A stretch of DNA of 64,000 nt, taken from contig NZ_BMGA01000002.1 of assembly GCF_014639535.1 (NCBI RefSeq), forward strand, positions 1 through 64,000, given 5' to 3'. Both the position numbers and the translations under genes were made by a program. Every line of letters starts with the position of its first letter. Positions within the stretch are counted from its first letter, which is position 1. The notes under the pieces are model-generated. The model did no database searches. It was not told the DNA's origin and was given only the letters and a program-made list of their open reading frames with translations. Of this stretch, positions 1 to 7,846 are shown piece after piece. Origin of the DNA: Flavobacterium palustre (GTDB lineage: Bacteria; Bacteroidota; Bacteroidia; Flavobacteriales; Flavobacteriaceae).

Positions 1-324
1 AATGAAGTGACTCGTGCTACAGCTGCCGAAGCTGCCATTGCTGATGATTTGGCAACAGAAACTTCTGCAAGAACTACAGCAGACGCTACTTTGACTACTA
101 ATTTATCAAATGAAGTTACCCGTGCTACAGCTGCTGAAGCTGCCATTGCTGCAGACTTAGCTATAGAAACTTCAGCAAGAACTACAGCTGATGGAACTCT
201 GACTACTAATTTATCAAATGAAGTGACTCGTGCTACAGCTGCTGAAGCTGCCATTGCTGCGGACTTAGCTACAGAAACTTCTGCAAGAACTACTACTGAT
301 GTTACTTTACAAACAAATATTGAT
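1..324 (+). repeat. Three tandem 108-bp coding repeats
   Basis: Copies begin at 1, 109 and 217, each starting AATGAAGT and encoding 36 residues (NEVTRATAAEAAIA...LTTNLS). The third copy diverges after about 90 bases. More copies probably lie upstream of the window. The unit is a multiple of three, so copy-number change would keep the frame. Confidence 0.85.
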
Positions 325-2562
325 GCTGTTCAGGCTGATGTAGATGCGAATGAAACTGCTGTTACTACTGCTTTGAATTTAAAAGCACCATTGATATCAC
401 CAGCTTTAACAGGAACACCAACAGCGCCAACTGCAACTGCAGGTACTAATTCGACTCAAATTGCTACTACAGCATTTGTTACAACTGCAATTACTAATGC
501 TAGTACACCAGATGCTACTACAACAGAAAAAGGAAAAATCCAATTGAGTGGTGATTTAACAGGAACAGCTGCTTCACCTGTAGTTGCAAATGATGCAATC
601 ACATCTGCTAAAATAGTAGATGGTACAATTTCAAACACAGATATTAGTTCAACGGCAGCAATCACTTATAGTAAATTAAGTTTGGCAAGTTCGATAGTAA
701 ATTCAGATCTTTCAGCGAATAGTATAACCACTTCAAAAGTTGCTGATGGAACGGTAACCACATCAAAAATAGCTGATGGTGTAATTACAACCGTTAAAAT
801 TTTTGATGCTGCTGTTACTACAGCAAAAATAGCTGATGGTACAATTTCCAATGCCGATATTAGTTCAACAGCAGCAATTGCTTATAGTAAATTGAGTTTG
901 GAAAATTCTATTACAGCTTCTGATTTGGCAGATAATAGTGTTGTTACATCAAAAGTTGCTGACGGAACGGTAACCACATCAAAAATAGCTGATGGTGCAA
1001 TTACAACCGTTAAAATTTTTGATGATGCTGTTACTACAGCCAAAATAGCTGATGGTACAATTTCCAATGCCGATATTAGTTCAATAGCAGCAATTGCTTA
1101 TAGTAAATTGAGTTTAGAAAATTCTATTACAGCTTCTGATTTGGCAGATAATAGTGTTGTTACATCAAAAGTTGCTGACGGAACGGTAACCACATCAAAA
1201 ATAGCTGATGGTGCAATTACAACCGTTAAAATTTTTGATGACGCTGTTACTACAGCCAAAATAGCAGATGGTACAATTTCCAACACAGATATTAGTTCAG
1301 TTGCTGCAATAGATTTTTCTAAATTAAATGTTTCAAAATCGGATATCGTAAGTTTAGGTATTCCAAGTGAAGATACTGATACCACTTACAGCGCAGGTTC
1401 AGGACTTCAATTGAGTGGGACAACTTTTTCTATTGGATCAAATGTTGTAACAGCTAACTATTCCGGAGTTATAACTACTACTGGATTTGTGAAATCAGGT
1501 GGTACATCTTCACAATTTTTGAAAGCAGATGGGTCTGTTGATTCAGCTTCTTATGCAACTTTAGCTTCTCCGGCTTTAACTGGAACACCAACTGCACCAA
1601 CTGCACCAGCAGGGACAAATACGACTCAAGTTGCTACTACATCATTTGTAACTAATGCTGTAGTTGATGCAACAACAGGTAGTTTTGTTGATTTAACTAC
1701 TTCACAAACTATTGCAGGGACAAAAACATTTAGTTCTGATTTAACTATTAATGCTACAAAATTTGGTAGAGGAGCTGGTAGTGATTCAAGTAGCAGGAAT
1801 ATTGCAATAGGGAATTTTTCTTTATCTTCAAATTCTACAGGATCATGGAATACAGCAATTGGGACTTATGCTTTGCAAAAAAATACAGGAGCTTCAGCAA
1901 ATACTGCTATTGGAAATGAAGCAATAAGTGAATCTGCTCCTGGCTCAAATAATACAGGTGTTGGAAGTCGTGCTTTGATGTATACCTCTGGTGCGGGTAA
2001 TACCTCTGTAGGTACAAATGCCTTAATTAATAGTGCTGCGGGAAATAATAATACGGCGATTGGATTAAATGCATTCTCAACAAATACAACAGGATCAAAT
2101 AATACAGCCATAGGGGCATCTACAGTTGTTTCATCAACTGGACTAACTAATGCGACTGCAATTGGATATGGGGCTACGGTAGCGAATGATAATACTATTC
2201 AATTGGGAAATGTATCAATAACTGATGTCAAAACTAGCGGTGCTATAACTGCTTCTGGTTACAAAATTCCGAGCGGAACTGCATCTCAATTTTTAATGGC
2301 AGATGGAAGTGTTTCAACAGGAGGTTCGGGTACTACTGTTACTGAAGAGGCAGATGAATTTACTGCAACAGCTGCTCAAACCAGTTTTACATTAACACAA
2401 ATACCATCTGAAAACAGTAAAGTGAAAATGTATATCAATGGTATAAGAATTAGTAATAATGCTTATAGTTGGACAGGTACAACATTAAATTATGTTCCCG
2501 CTAATAATGGGACATATTCATTAACAGCCGGAGATAGAATCCAATTCGATTATTTTCATTAA
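1..2562 (+). CDS. Repetitive fibre-like surface protein, 5' end outside window
   Basis: The reading frame is already open at base 1: the codons before the first possible GTG (position 7) continue the same repeat, so the gene starts upstream. In order, the visible 853 residues hold three 36-residue repeats (NEVTRATAAEAAIA type), a KAP-L-SPALTGTPTAP segment as seen in phage tail-fibre and collar proteins (again near bases 1565-1660), three 72-residue repeats made of 10-residue units such as SKIADGAITT, a YadA-head/Hep_Hag-like stretch (about bases 1770-2200, many N-TAIG units), and a C-terminal beta-rich module ending GDRIQFDYFH. There is no S74 autoprocessing peptidase and no obvious type IX sorting domain. 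This composition is typical of trimeric beta-helical fibres. I infer an extracellular adhesin or fibre; substrate and export route are unknown. Composition (A/T/S/I rich) differs from its neighbours. Confidence 0.7.
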   Translation, partial: NEVTRATAAEAAIADDLATETSARTTADATLTTNLSNEVTRATAAEAAIAADLAIETSARTTADGTLTTNLSNEVTRATAAEAAIAADLATETSARTTTDVTLQTNIDAVQADVDANETAVTTALNLKAPLISPALTGTPTAPTATAGTNSTQIATTAFVTTAITNASTPDATTTEKGKIQLSGDLTGTAASPVVANDAITSAKIVDGTISNTDISSTAAITYSKLSLASSIVNSDLSANSITTSKVADGTVTTSKIADGVITTVKIFDAAVTTAKIADGTISNADISSTAAIAYSKLSLENSITASDLADNSVVTSKVADGTVTTSKIADGAITTVKIFDDAVTTAKIADGTISNADISSIAAIAYSKLSLENSITASDLADNSVVTSKVADGTVTTSKIADGAITTVKIFDDAVTTAKIADGTISNTDISSVAAIDFSKLNVSKSDIVSLGIPSEDTDTTYSAGSGLQLSGTTFSIGSNVVTANYSGVITTTGFVKSGGTSSQFLKADGSVDSASYATLASPALTGTPTAPTAPAGTNTTQVATTSFVTNAVVDATTGSFVDLTTSQTIAGTKTFSSDLTINATKFGRGAGSDSSSRNIAIGNFSLSSNSTGSWNTAIGTYALQKNTGASANTAIGNEAISESAPGSNNTGVGSRALMYTSGAGNTSVGTNALINSAAGNNNTAIGLNAFSTNTTGSNNTAIGASTVVSSTGLTNATAIGYGATVANDNTIQLGNVSITDVKTSGAITASGYKIPSGTASQFLMADGSVSTGGSGTTVTEEADEFTATAAQTSFTLTQIPSENSKVKMYINGIRISNNAYSWTGTTLNYVPANNGTYSLTAGDRIQFDYFH
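715..1362 (+). repeat. Three tandem 216-bp coding repeats
   Basis: Units of 72 codons start near 715, 931 and 1147; the marker GATAATAGTGTTGTTACATC occurs at 931 and again 216 bases later. The first unit is more diverged than the other two. Inside each unit are four or five degenerate 10-residue steps (KIADGxITT), which fits a coiled or beta-solenoid fibre shaft. Confidence 0.85.
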
Positions 2563-2588
2563 AAATCGTTTTAGTAATAAAAAAAAGT

Positions 2589-4175
2589 ATGAATGAATCA
2601 TTATTAAAAGATAGTTTTAGGATGAGTAATTTTTTTAAAATTATAATTAAAATCTTTGTTTTTTATGTTTTAATTATTTTTAAATGTAATGCTCAATCTA
2701 TACCGCCTGGCTTTGAACTTATAGCTTATGAAGGATTCGACTATCCAAACAATACAGATATAGCTAATCAAAGTGGAGGATCAGGTTGGTTTGGGAATTG
2801 GGAGGCGGGTTTTTATGGAAATAGTACAATGATTGTCAATTCTTCGGGACTTTCCTATACGGGCTTAAATATTAAAGGAAATAAACTTCAATGGGGAGGA
2901 TATGGGCAATATCAACCACATTCAGTTAGAAGAGCTATTAAAAACCCCAATAGTGGTATAGTATACTTGCAATTTATTTCTGATTTTAATTCTTCGGGCG
3001 GAGGAACAGATAGATTAGACCTTAATTCAGGAGGAACTACCATAGCTTCTTTTGGTGGGAATAATGCACAACAAAAAATGAGTATTTTGGCAGGAGGACA
3101 AATAATTAATTCTAGTTATTCTGTTTTTGATCTTAGTTTAGTAATTATTCAAATTGATTATAATAACAACACGACTAAAATGTGGGTTAATCCCGTTTTA
3201 TCAACTTTTGATTATTCGAATCCTGGGAATCCTGCTGCTATTTATAATAGTTCAATTCCTTTTGATACTATTGCTTTGACATTTAGATCAGGTGGTCAAA
3301 TTGATGAAATTTCAGTTTTTAAGAAAAAAACTTTTATTACGGGTAATGGAAATATTACAGATATGGCTACCGCTCATTTAACTAAATATGGAGCTCTTTC
3401 AACAAGTGAAAGAAATGGAAGTATTAATTCCAATGGAAAGATTTCTACAACTATTCCAGACGCTCCAATTATAGGAACAGCTATAGCAACCAGCTCTCAA
3501 ACTTCAGTTTCTTTTACCGCCCCCATTTCAGATGGAGACTCTCCGATTACTTTATATACAGCAGTAGCGTCTCCCGGAGGGAATACAGGAACTTTAGCAC
3601 AGGCTGGAAGTGGTACTATCATTGTACCAAATTTGATTAATGGAAAAGCTTATACTTTTACTATTTCTGCAACTAATGCTGTTGGAACAAGTGTATCAAG
3701 TGGAGTGTCTAATTCAGTAATAAATATTACTCCTCCTGTTTCGAGAACACTATCCTTTGAATTTGGTGGGAGTAATTTTCCACAGACTGTAAACAGTTCA
3801 ACTTGGAGTACTTCTGGTTCAGCATACAGTTATAATACTAGTTGGCCAGTAAATTCGGGCAATAATGCCTGGGCAGTTGATTTAAGTGATTATAGTAATA
3901 CTATAGAATTAATAAACACTGACAACTTTAACGCTAAAAGTATTTGGATTGCAACTACAGATATGACTTCAATTAGTCAAATTACTTTTAAAGGATATGA
4001 TGCAAATGATATGCTTATAGGTACTGTCATAGCAAACATTTCTCCTAATAATTACTATAATTATGAGCAAGTGATAATTAATATTGAAGGGATTCGTAAG
4101 TTAGAAATATCTTCAAATGCAAGCAATTCTATGGATGATACTGTGTATTTTGATGATTTAATTTTTGAGCAATAA
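2589..4175 (+). CDS. Secreted protein with lectin-like and fibronectin III domains
   Basis: A 528-residue exported protein. A hydrophobic signal (FFKIIIKIFVFYVLIIF, ending KCNAQS) follows either Met1 or Met14. Residues about 35-250 look like a concanavalin/LamG-type beta-sandwich (GFDYPN, SGWFGNWEAG, QIDEISVF). Residues about 288-380 form a fibronectin type III domain (APIIGTAIATSSQTSVSFTA to SATNAVGTSVSSGVSN). The final ~145 residues form another beta-rich module ending VYFDDLIFEQ, which resembles carbohydrate-binding folds. It starts 26 bases after the fibre gene on the same strand, so the two are probably co-expressed and may be displayed together. I do not recognise a named family for the whole protein, and no catalytic domain is visible. 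Confidence 0.6.
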   Translation: MNESLLKDSFRMSNFFKIIIKIFVFYVLIIFKCNAQSIPPGFELIAYEGFDYPNNTDIANQSGGSGWFGNWEAGFYGNSTMIVNSSGLSYTGLNIKGNKLQWGGYGQYQPHSVRRAIKNPNSGIVYLQFISDFNSSGGGTDRLDLNSGGTTIASFGGNNAQQKMSILAGGQIINSSYSVFDLSLVIIQIDYNNNTTKMWVNPVLSTFDYSNPGNPAAIYNSSIPFDTIALTFRSGGQIDEISVFKKKTFITGNGNITDMATAHLTKYGALSTSERNGSINSNGKISTTIPDAPIIGTAIATSSQTSVSFTAPISDGDSPITLYTAVASPGGNTGTLAQAGSGTIIVPNLINGKAYTFTISATNAVGTSVSSGVSNSVINITPPVSRTLSFEFGGSNFPQTVNSSTWSTSGSAYSYNTSWPVNSGNNAWAVDLSDYSNTIELINTDNFNAKSIWIATTDMTSISQITFKGYDANDMLIGTVIANISPNNYYNYEQVIINIEGIRKLEISSNASNSMDDTVYFDDLIFEQ

Positions 4176-4200
4176 TAAAGATAATCTTATCATCTTTATT
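4174..4200 (+). terminator. Hairpin overlapping the stop codon of the upstream gene
   Basis: Arms AATAAAGAT (4174-4182) and ATCTTTATT (4192-4200) are perfect 9-bp inverted repeats with a 9-base loop. The left arm includes the last bases of the TAA stop. The stem is A/T rich and the T-run is short, so the terminator call is moderate. Confidence 0.5.
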
Positions 4201-4290
4201 ATAAGTTTTGACACTATTATCCTGTTGAAGTTAATGAAATTGAATTGATAGACAGTGGATAAAAGTTTAAAGGAAAATCTCTTTAAAAGA

Positions 4291-4336
4291 TTGACTAGTC
4301 CTAAATAGTCGATACAGATTATTTAGGACTAGTCAA
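4291..4336. repeat. Perfect 17-bp inverted repeat between convergent genes
   Basis: TTGACTAGTCCTAAATA (4291-4307) and its exact reverse complement (4320-4336) flank a 12-base loop. It lies between the surface-protein gene and the convergent dus gene, so a bidirectional terminator is the simplest reading, but there is no T-run on the plus-strand side. A protein-binding palindrome or the footprint of a mobile element would look similar. Confidence 0.6.
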
Positions 4337-4349
4337 TATAATTTACAAA

Positions 4350-5294
4350 TCACCCCTCCTTAACAATCTCCCTAACCGCCTGCTCATAATTTCGGATACT
4401 TTTCGCTTTTTTTATCTTTTTATGCACTTTATGTGGATTAGAAAAAATCACCGAAAAATACTCCCATAGATGGTGCATTTTCAACAAAATATGGGTAGCT
4501 CCCGATAAGGATTCGCTATAACCGTCGTACAAAGTATCATGAAAATCGCTGAATAATTCCATTTTATTGGATGGATATTCGGCGTTATTGTTTTTAATCA
4601 TAGTGGGTAAGAATGGATCGGCAATTAAACCACGGCCTATCATCCAATGGTCTATGGTTGGGAATCGTTCCTGCATTTTGTGGAATTGGGTTACCGAAGT
4701 AATATCGCCATTGTAATACAATTTCAATTTAGTGTTATCCACACATTGTTGGAAACCGTCTAAGTTCACGCCGCCATTGTACAATTGTTTTCCAATGCGG
4801 GCATGAATCGCCACATTTTTGATAGGATATTTTTCCAAAAGTGGCAATACATCCAGAATTTCGTTGGCATTATCATAACCCAAACGCATTTTCATAGAAA
4901 CTATAATGTCTGATTCAGTATGAACTCTTTCCAGAATATGATCAATTTTTTGAGTTTGGCAAATCAGTCCCGAACCCATTCCAGACTTCGTTACCATCGG
5001 ATAAGGACAACCTAGATTCCAATTCAGTTCTTTATAACCTAATTCCTGAACATATTTAGATACAAATAAAAATTCGTCGGCATCATTAGTAATTACCTGT
5101 GGGATAACTTCTAATCCTTCGTTATTTTCAGGAAGTAAATCACGTTGATAAGAAGATTTGATAACCAGTTTTCCATTCAAACGAATGTAAGGCGAATAAA
5201 AAGTGTCAATTCCACCAAAGTATTTATTCTGGGCATTTCTAAAACGAAAATCAGTAAATCCTTGTAGTGGGGACGAAAGTAGGGTGTAGCTCAT
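4350..5294 (-). CDS. dus: tRNA-dihydrouridine synthase (Dus family)
   Basis: FMN-dependent reductase that converts uridine to dihydrouridine in tRNA D-loops, cytoplasmic. The 314 residues show the TIM-barrel opening (SSPLQGFTDFRFR), the family signature LNWNLGCPYPMVTKSGMGSG with the presumed catalytic Cys96, the phosphate-binding MKMRLGYD and HARIGKQLYNGGVN segments, YNGDITS, and WMIGRGLIADPF near the FMN phosphate site. Length is normal for Dus. It is closest in style to DusC-like bacterial forms; which uridine it modifies cannot be read from the sequence. It is monocistronic, with its own predicted promoter at 5311-5343. Confidence 0.93.
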   Translation of the reverse strand: MSYTLLSSPLQGFTDFRFRNAQNKYFGGIDTFYSPYIRLNGKLVIKSSYQRDLLPENNEGLEVIPQVITNDADEFLFVSKYVQELGYKELNWNLGCPYPMVTKSGMGSGLICQTQKIDHILERVHTESDIIVSMKMRLGYDNANEILDVLPLLEKYPIKNVAIHARIGKQLYNGGVNLDGFQQCVDNTKLKLYYNGDITSVTQFHKMQERFPTIDHWMIGRGLIADPFLPTMIKNNNAEYPSNKMELFSDFHDTLYDGYSESLSGATHILLKMHHLWEYFSVIFSNPHKVHKKIKKAKSIRNYEQAVREIVKEG

Positions 5295-5310
5295 GAAAAT
5301 TATAATTGTG

Positions 5311-5343
5311 CAAATATACTCAATGTAGAACTAAACTGCACAA
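5311..5343 (-). promoter_or_regulatory. Predicted promoter of the dus gene
   Basis: On the minus strand, TTG (5341-5343) and TAtaTTTG (5311-5318) are separated by 22 bases, matching the Bacteroidota -33/-7 pattern. The -7 box ends 16 bases before the ATG, giving a very short leader. Confidence 0.5.
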
Positions 5344-5346
5344 AAC

Positions 5347-5377
5347 CAAAAAAGACTTTCGAATGAAAGCCTTTTTG
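5347..5377 (-). terminator. Terminator of the sigma/anti-sigma operon
   Basis: AAAAAAGACTTTC and GAAAGCCTTTTTG form a 12-13 bp stem with one mismatch and a 4-base loop, followed on the minus strand by a T-rich run. It lies downstream of the anti-sigma gene and upstream of dus. Confidence 0.6.
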
Positions 5378-5403
5378 ATTTAAAGTTGAGTTTTCTTTTT
5401 TTG

Positions 5404-5458
5404 AACCATTAAGAAAATTAAGCTCAACTCTTAATGAAACTTAATTTTCTTAATGGTT
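5404..5458. repeat. Palindromic intergenic repeat, CCATTAAG family, copy 1
   Basis: AACCATTAAGAAAATTAAG (5404-5422) is repeated as its exact reverse complement at 5440-5458, around a 17-base loop. Nearly the same arm sequence bounds a longer element at 7606-7754, so this is a dispersed family and not just a terminator. Confidence 0.75.
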
Positions 5459-5476
5459 TTAAAAAAGGTTAAAAGT

Positions 5477-6262
5477 TTACACTTTACCCAAAGTATATAA
5501 TTGTTCCATTGTAGGTGTTAAACTTCCTCCGGCTGGTTCCAATGTAATTCCAAATGCCTGAGCGTCTCCGGTATTGCTAACTGCAAAGAAACGTTGGTCA
5601 TTTGTATCAAAGTTATCCAATAACCCAATACTTGTTGGCGTAAGCGGATTGAGTTTCAATGCCCAAACCTGGTACACCATGCCTTTAGGAGGTTCTGGTA
5701 AACCGGAAGCATCTACATATACTTTTTGGGTTTCTTTGTTCCAATATATTTTTGCTGAAGATTCCGGAGCTACGGTTTGACCTCCAAGAGCTACTACGGT
5801 ATTTTTGTCGTCTTTTATTACGGCTAAAGTGGTTTCAACAGCTACTTTTTTGATAGCTAATTCTTTTAATTCTTTTTCAATTTTAGCTTTTTCATTTGTT
5901 GTATTTACGACTTGAGTATTACTTTGTTCTAATTGGGTATATTGAAAACCAATTCCAACTAACAACAGTATTGCTGCAGCCCAACCTATAAATGCAGCCC
6001 AATTTTTCTTTGGAGTCATTGGGATTACCTCTGTTTCGTTTAAGCCTAGCTTTTCCTTAATTTTAGTGTAGTTTTCTACAGATTGAAATGGCGAAAAACT
6101 GGAAGATAATGATATAATAGATTTTTCAATTGCTATAATTTCAGCATTAATTTCGGGGTGTTTTTTAGCCATTGCTGCTACTTCTGCGCTTTCAGCTTCG
6201 GTTAATGAGCCGTAAACGTAAAGTTCTAATATGCCTGATTCTATATATTCTTTCGTGTCCAT
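5477..6262 (-). CDS. Anti-sigma factor, RskA family
   Basis: Predicted membrane-anchored regulator that holds the neighbouring ECF sigma factor inactive. The 261 residues comprise a cytoplasmic N-terminal domain (about 1-70, with ILELYVYGSLTEAE as in RskA-type anti-sigma domains), one membrane helix (about 88-106, WAAFIGWAAAILLLVGIGF), a coiled-coil-like linker (about 110-150) and an extracytoplasmic RskA domain (KIYWNKETQKVYVDASGLP, YQVWALK, FAVSNTGDAQAFGITLEPAGG). It starts 4 bases after the sigma gene stop on the same strand, the usual sigma/anti-sigma arrangement. The inducing signal is unknown. RskA proteins are often released by regulated proteolysis; nothing here tests that. Confidence 0.88.
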   Translation of the reverse strand: MDTKEYIESGILELYVYGSLTEAESAEVAAMAKKHPEINAEIIAIEKSIISLSSSFSPFQSVENYTKIKEKLGLNETEVIPMTPKKNWAAFIGWAAAILLLVGIGFQYTQLEQSNTQVVNTTNEKAKIEKELKELAIKKVAVETTLAVIKDDKNTVVALGGQTVAPESSAKIYWNKETQKVYVDASGLPEPPKGMVYQVWALKLNPLTPTSIGLLDNFDTNDQRFFAVSNTGDAQAFGITLEPAGGSLTPTMEQLYTLGKV

Positions 6263-6266
6263 TGTA

Positions 6267-6797
6267 CTATACTTTCAAATAGTTTCTTAAATCATTAATA
6301 CAGTTTCGGTTGTGCGTTTTGACAGTTCCCAGAGGAATTTCCAGTTCTTCCGCAGCTTCTTGTTGTGTATAGCCTTTAAAAAACAATAAATCTATTATTT
6401 GAATACATTTAGGCTTTAATCTTTTTATGAATTCCTGTATTCCAATTCCATCAACTTTATTAACCAGTTTATTGCTGTCTTCTAATAGATTTACGAAATT
6501 ATCGGCAGCTAAGTTTTTTTGACTGTTGTTAAAGTTTTTAGAACGTAATTTATCAATAGCGGTATTACGTGCAATATTGAGTATCCAGGTGTAAAAACGA
6601 CCTTTACTTTCGTTATAACTTTCGATGTTTTTCCATATTTTGATAAAAACTTCCTGTAATACATCTTCGGCTTCTTCGGTGTTTTTAACTAGAACACTAA
6701 TTACCGAAAAGAGACTTTTAGCATACATATCATAAAGATAAGTAAAGGCTTTTTCGTCCTTTTTATAGATTAAAACTAATAATTCGTCCTGGCTCAT
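6267..6797 (-). CDS. ECF RNA polymerase sigma factor
   Basis: Extracytoplasmic-function sigma-70 factor of 176 residues. Region 2 (about 8-75) includes AFTYLYDMYAKSLFSVI and the core-binding DVLQEVFIKIWKNI; region 4 (about 125-176) includes QEFIKRLKPKCIQIIDLLFF and the helix-turn-helix GYTQQEAAEELEIPLGTVKT. Length and pairing with an RskA-type anti-sigma put it near the SigK-like ECF groups. It should recruit RNA polymerase to a small regulon once released. The divergent exported glutathione peroxidase at 7023 is a plausible target, but that is inference from position only. Confidence 0.93.
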   Translation of the reverse strand: MSQDELLVLIYKKDEKAFTYLYDMYAKSLFSVISVLVKNTEEAEDVLQEVFIKIWKNIESYNESKGRFYTWILNIARNTAIDKLRSKNFNNSQKNLAADNFVNLLEDSNKLVNKVDGIGIQEFIKRLKPKCIQIIDLLFFKGYTQQEAAEELEIPLGTVKTHNRNCINDLRNYLKV

Positions 6798-7022
6798 AGT
6801 TTTTTATTTTTCAATACAAACATAATACAAACTTATTTAGTAATGAATAGCTTTTAGTAGATTAAAGAAATAAAAACCTTATTTTTTCTTTTCTTTCAGC
6901 CCAAATGAGTTTCCCTGAAGTAAATTATTAGGGTTTATTTAACCTTTGTTTATCTAAAATTAGCGGTTGAAAATAATTTCGATGAACTGAATTTGATTAA
7001 TTTTAGCAAAAAAAAAAAGCAC

Positions 7023-7592
7023 ATGAAAAAAATAGTATTGATGGTTTGTAGTGCCATGCTTCTTTTTAGCGGATTGGTTCAGGCGCAAAACAAAAAGGTA
7101 AAAAAAGTCGATTCCCAAAGTATTTATCAATTTAAAGTTGAGAAATTAGATGGAGATACCTTTGATTTTTCGACTTTAAAAGGCAAAAAAGTATTGATTG
7201 TCAACACAGCTTCTAAATGTGGTTATACGTCACAATACGAACAACTAGAAGCAATTTATAAAGAATACAAAGCCAAAGGTTTTACAATTATTGGTTTTCC
7301 AGCGAATAATTTTAACGGACAAGAACCGGGAACTAACAAGGAGATTGAAACTTTCTGTAAATTAAATTACGGAGTAACTTTTCCTATGATGGCTAAAATC
7401 TCAGTAAAAGGATCTGATATGAGTCCGATTTATCAATTTTTAACTCAAAAAGAGAAAAACGGAGTGAAAGATTCAGAGGTAAAATGGAATTTCCAAAAGT
7501 ATTTAATTGACGAAAAAGGACATTTGGTAGAAGTGTATTATTCTAAAACCAAACCGGACGCTCCGGAAATTGTAAACTGGATCAAACAATAA
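7023..7592 (+). CDS. Exported glutathione peroxidase family protein
   Basis: Thiol peroxidase that reduces hydrogen or lipid hydroperoxides, probably in the periplasm and probably with thioredoxin-like partners. The ATG at 7023 gives a clean signal peptide (MKKIVLMVCSAMLLFSGLVQAQ); the longer frame begins at a TTG in the promoter region and would add ten residues before it. The catalytic triad is visible: Cys66 (NTASKCGYT), Gln100 (NNFNGQEPG) and Trp145 (VKWNFQKYLI). Cys102-type residues of thioredoxin-dependent forms may be represented by FCKLNYGV. Length (189) is normal plus the signal. It is divergent from the sigma factor gene. Confidence 0.92.
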   Translation: MKKIVLMVCSAMLLFSGLVQAQNKKVKKVDSQSIYQFKVEKLDGDTFDFSTLKGKKVLIVNTASKCGYTSQYEQLEAIYKEYKAKGFTIIGFPANNFNGQEPGTNKEIETFCKLNYGVTFPMMAKISVKGSDMSPIYQFLTQKEKNGVKDSEVKWNFQKYLIDEKGHLVEVYYSKTKPDAPEIVNWIKQ

Positions 7593-7605
7593 TTTTTTTC
7601 AATTT

Positions 7606-7754
7606 ACCATTAAGAAATTAAGAAGAGTTAATTTGTAAATATTTTTTAATGTTCTTTTAAAATTAAAACTTTGAAAGAGTAAAAAACTTCAATGACTTAT
7701 ATGTTAAAAAATATCATTTTCACGAAGTCTAAATTTTCTTAATTTCTTAATGGT
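7606..7754. repeat. CCATTAAG-family element with 19-bp terminal inverted repeats, copy 2
   Basis: ACCATTAAGAAATTAAGAA (7606-7624) and its exact reverse complement (7736-7754) bound 111 bases of A/T-rich non-coding DNA. The arm resembles the arm of the hairpin at 5404-5458. At 149 bp with no reading frame, it has the form of a small non-autonomous repeat (MITE- or REP-like); no target-site duplication is evident. It sits between the peroxidase gene and menD. Confidence 0.65.
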
Positions 7755-7846
7755 TTTTAAAAAGGTTTTAACAGAATAAAATTCAGTTTTAAAAACCTTA
7801 AAAGTAATGCAACTTTGTATCTTTGTTTCTTTTTGAAATAAAAACA

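Noticed and set aside
1-1362. Regular repeats that might suggest a CRISPR array
   Set aside because: Units are 108 and 216 bp, in frame, contiguous and without unique spacers, so they are protein-coding repeats.
456-1385. Several minus-strand frames with repeated valine-rich peptides
   Set aside because: They are antisense shadows of the 216-bp coding repeats; the repetition comes from the plus-strand gene.
7606-7754. Possible insertion sequence
   Set aside because: There are terminal inverted repeats but no transposase frame in 149 bp, so it is recorded only as a repeat element.
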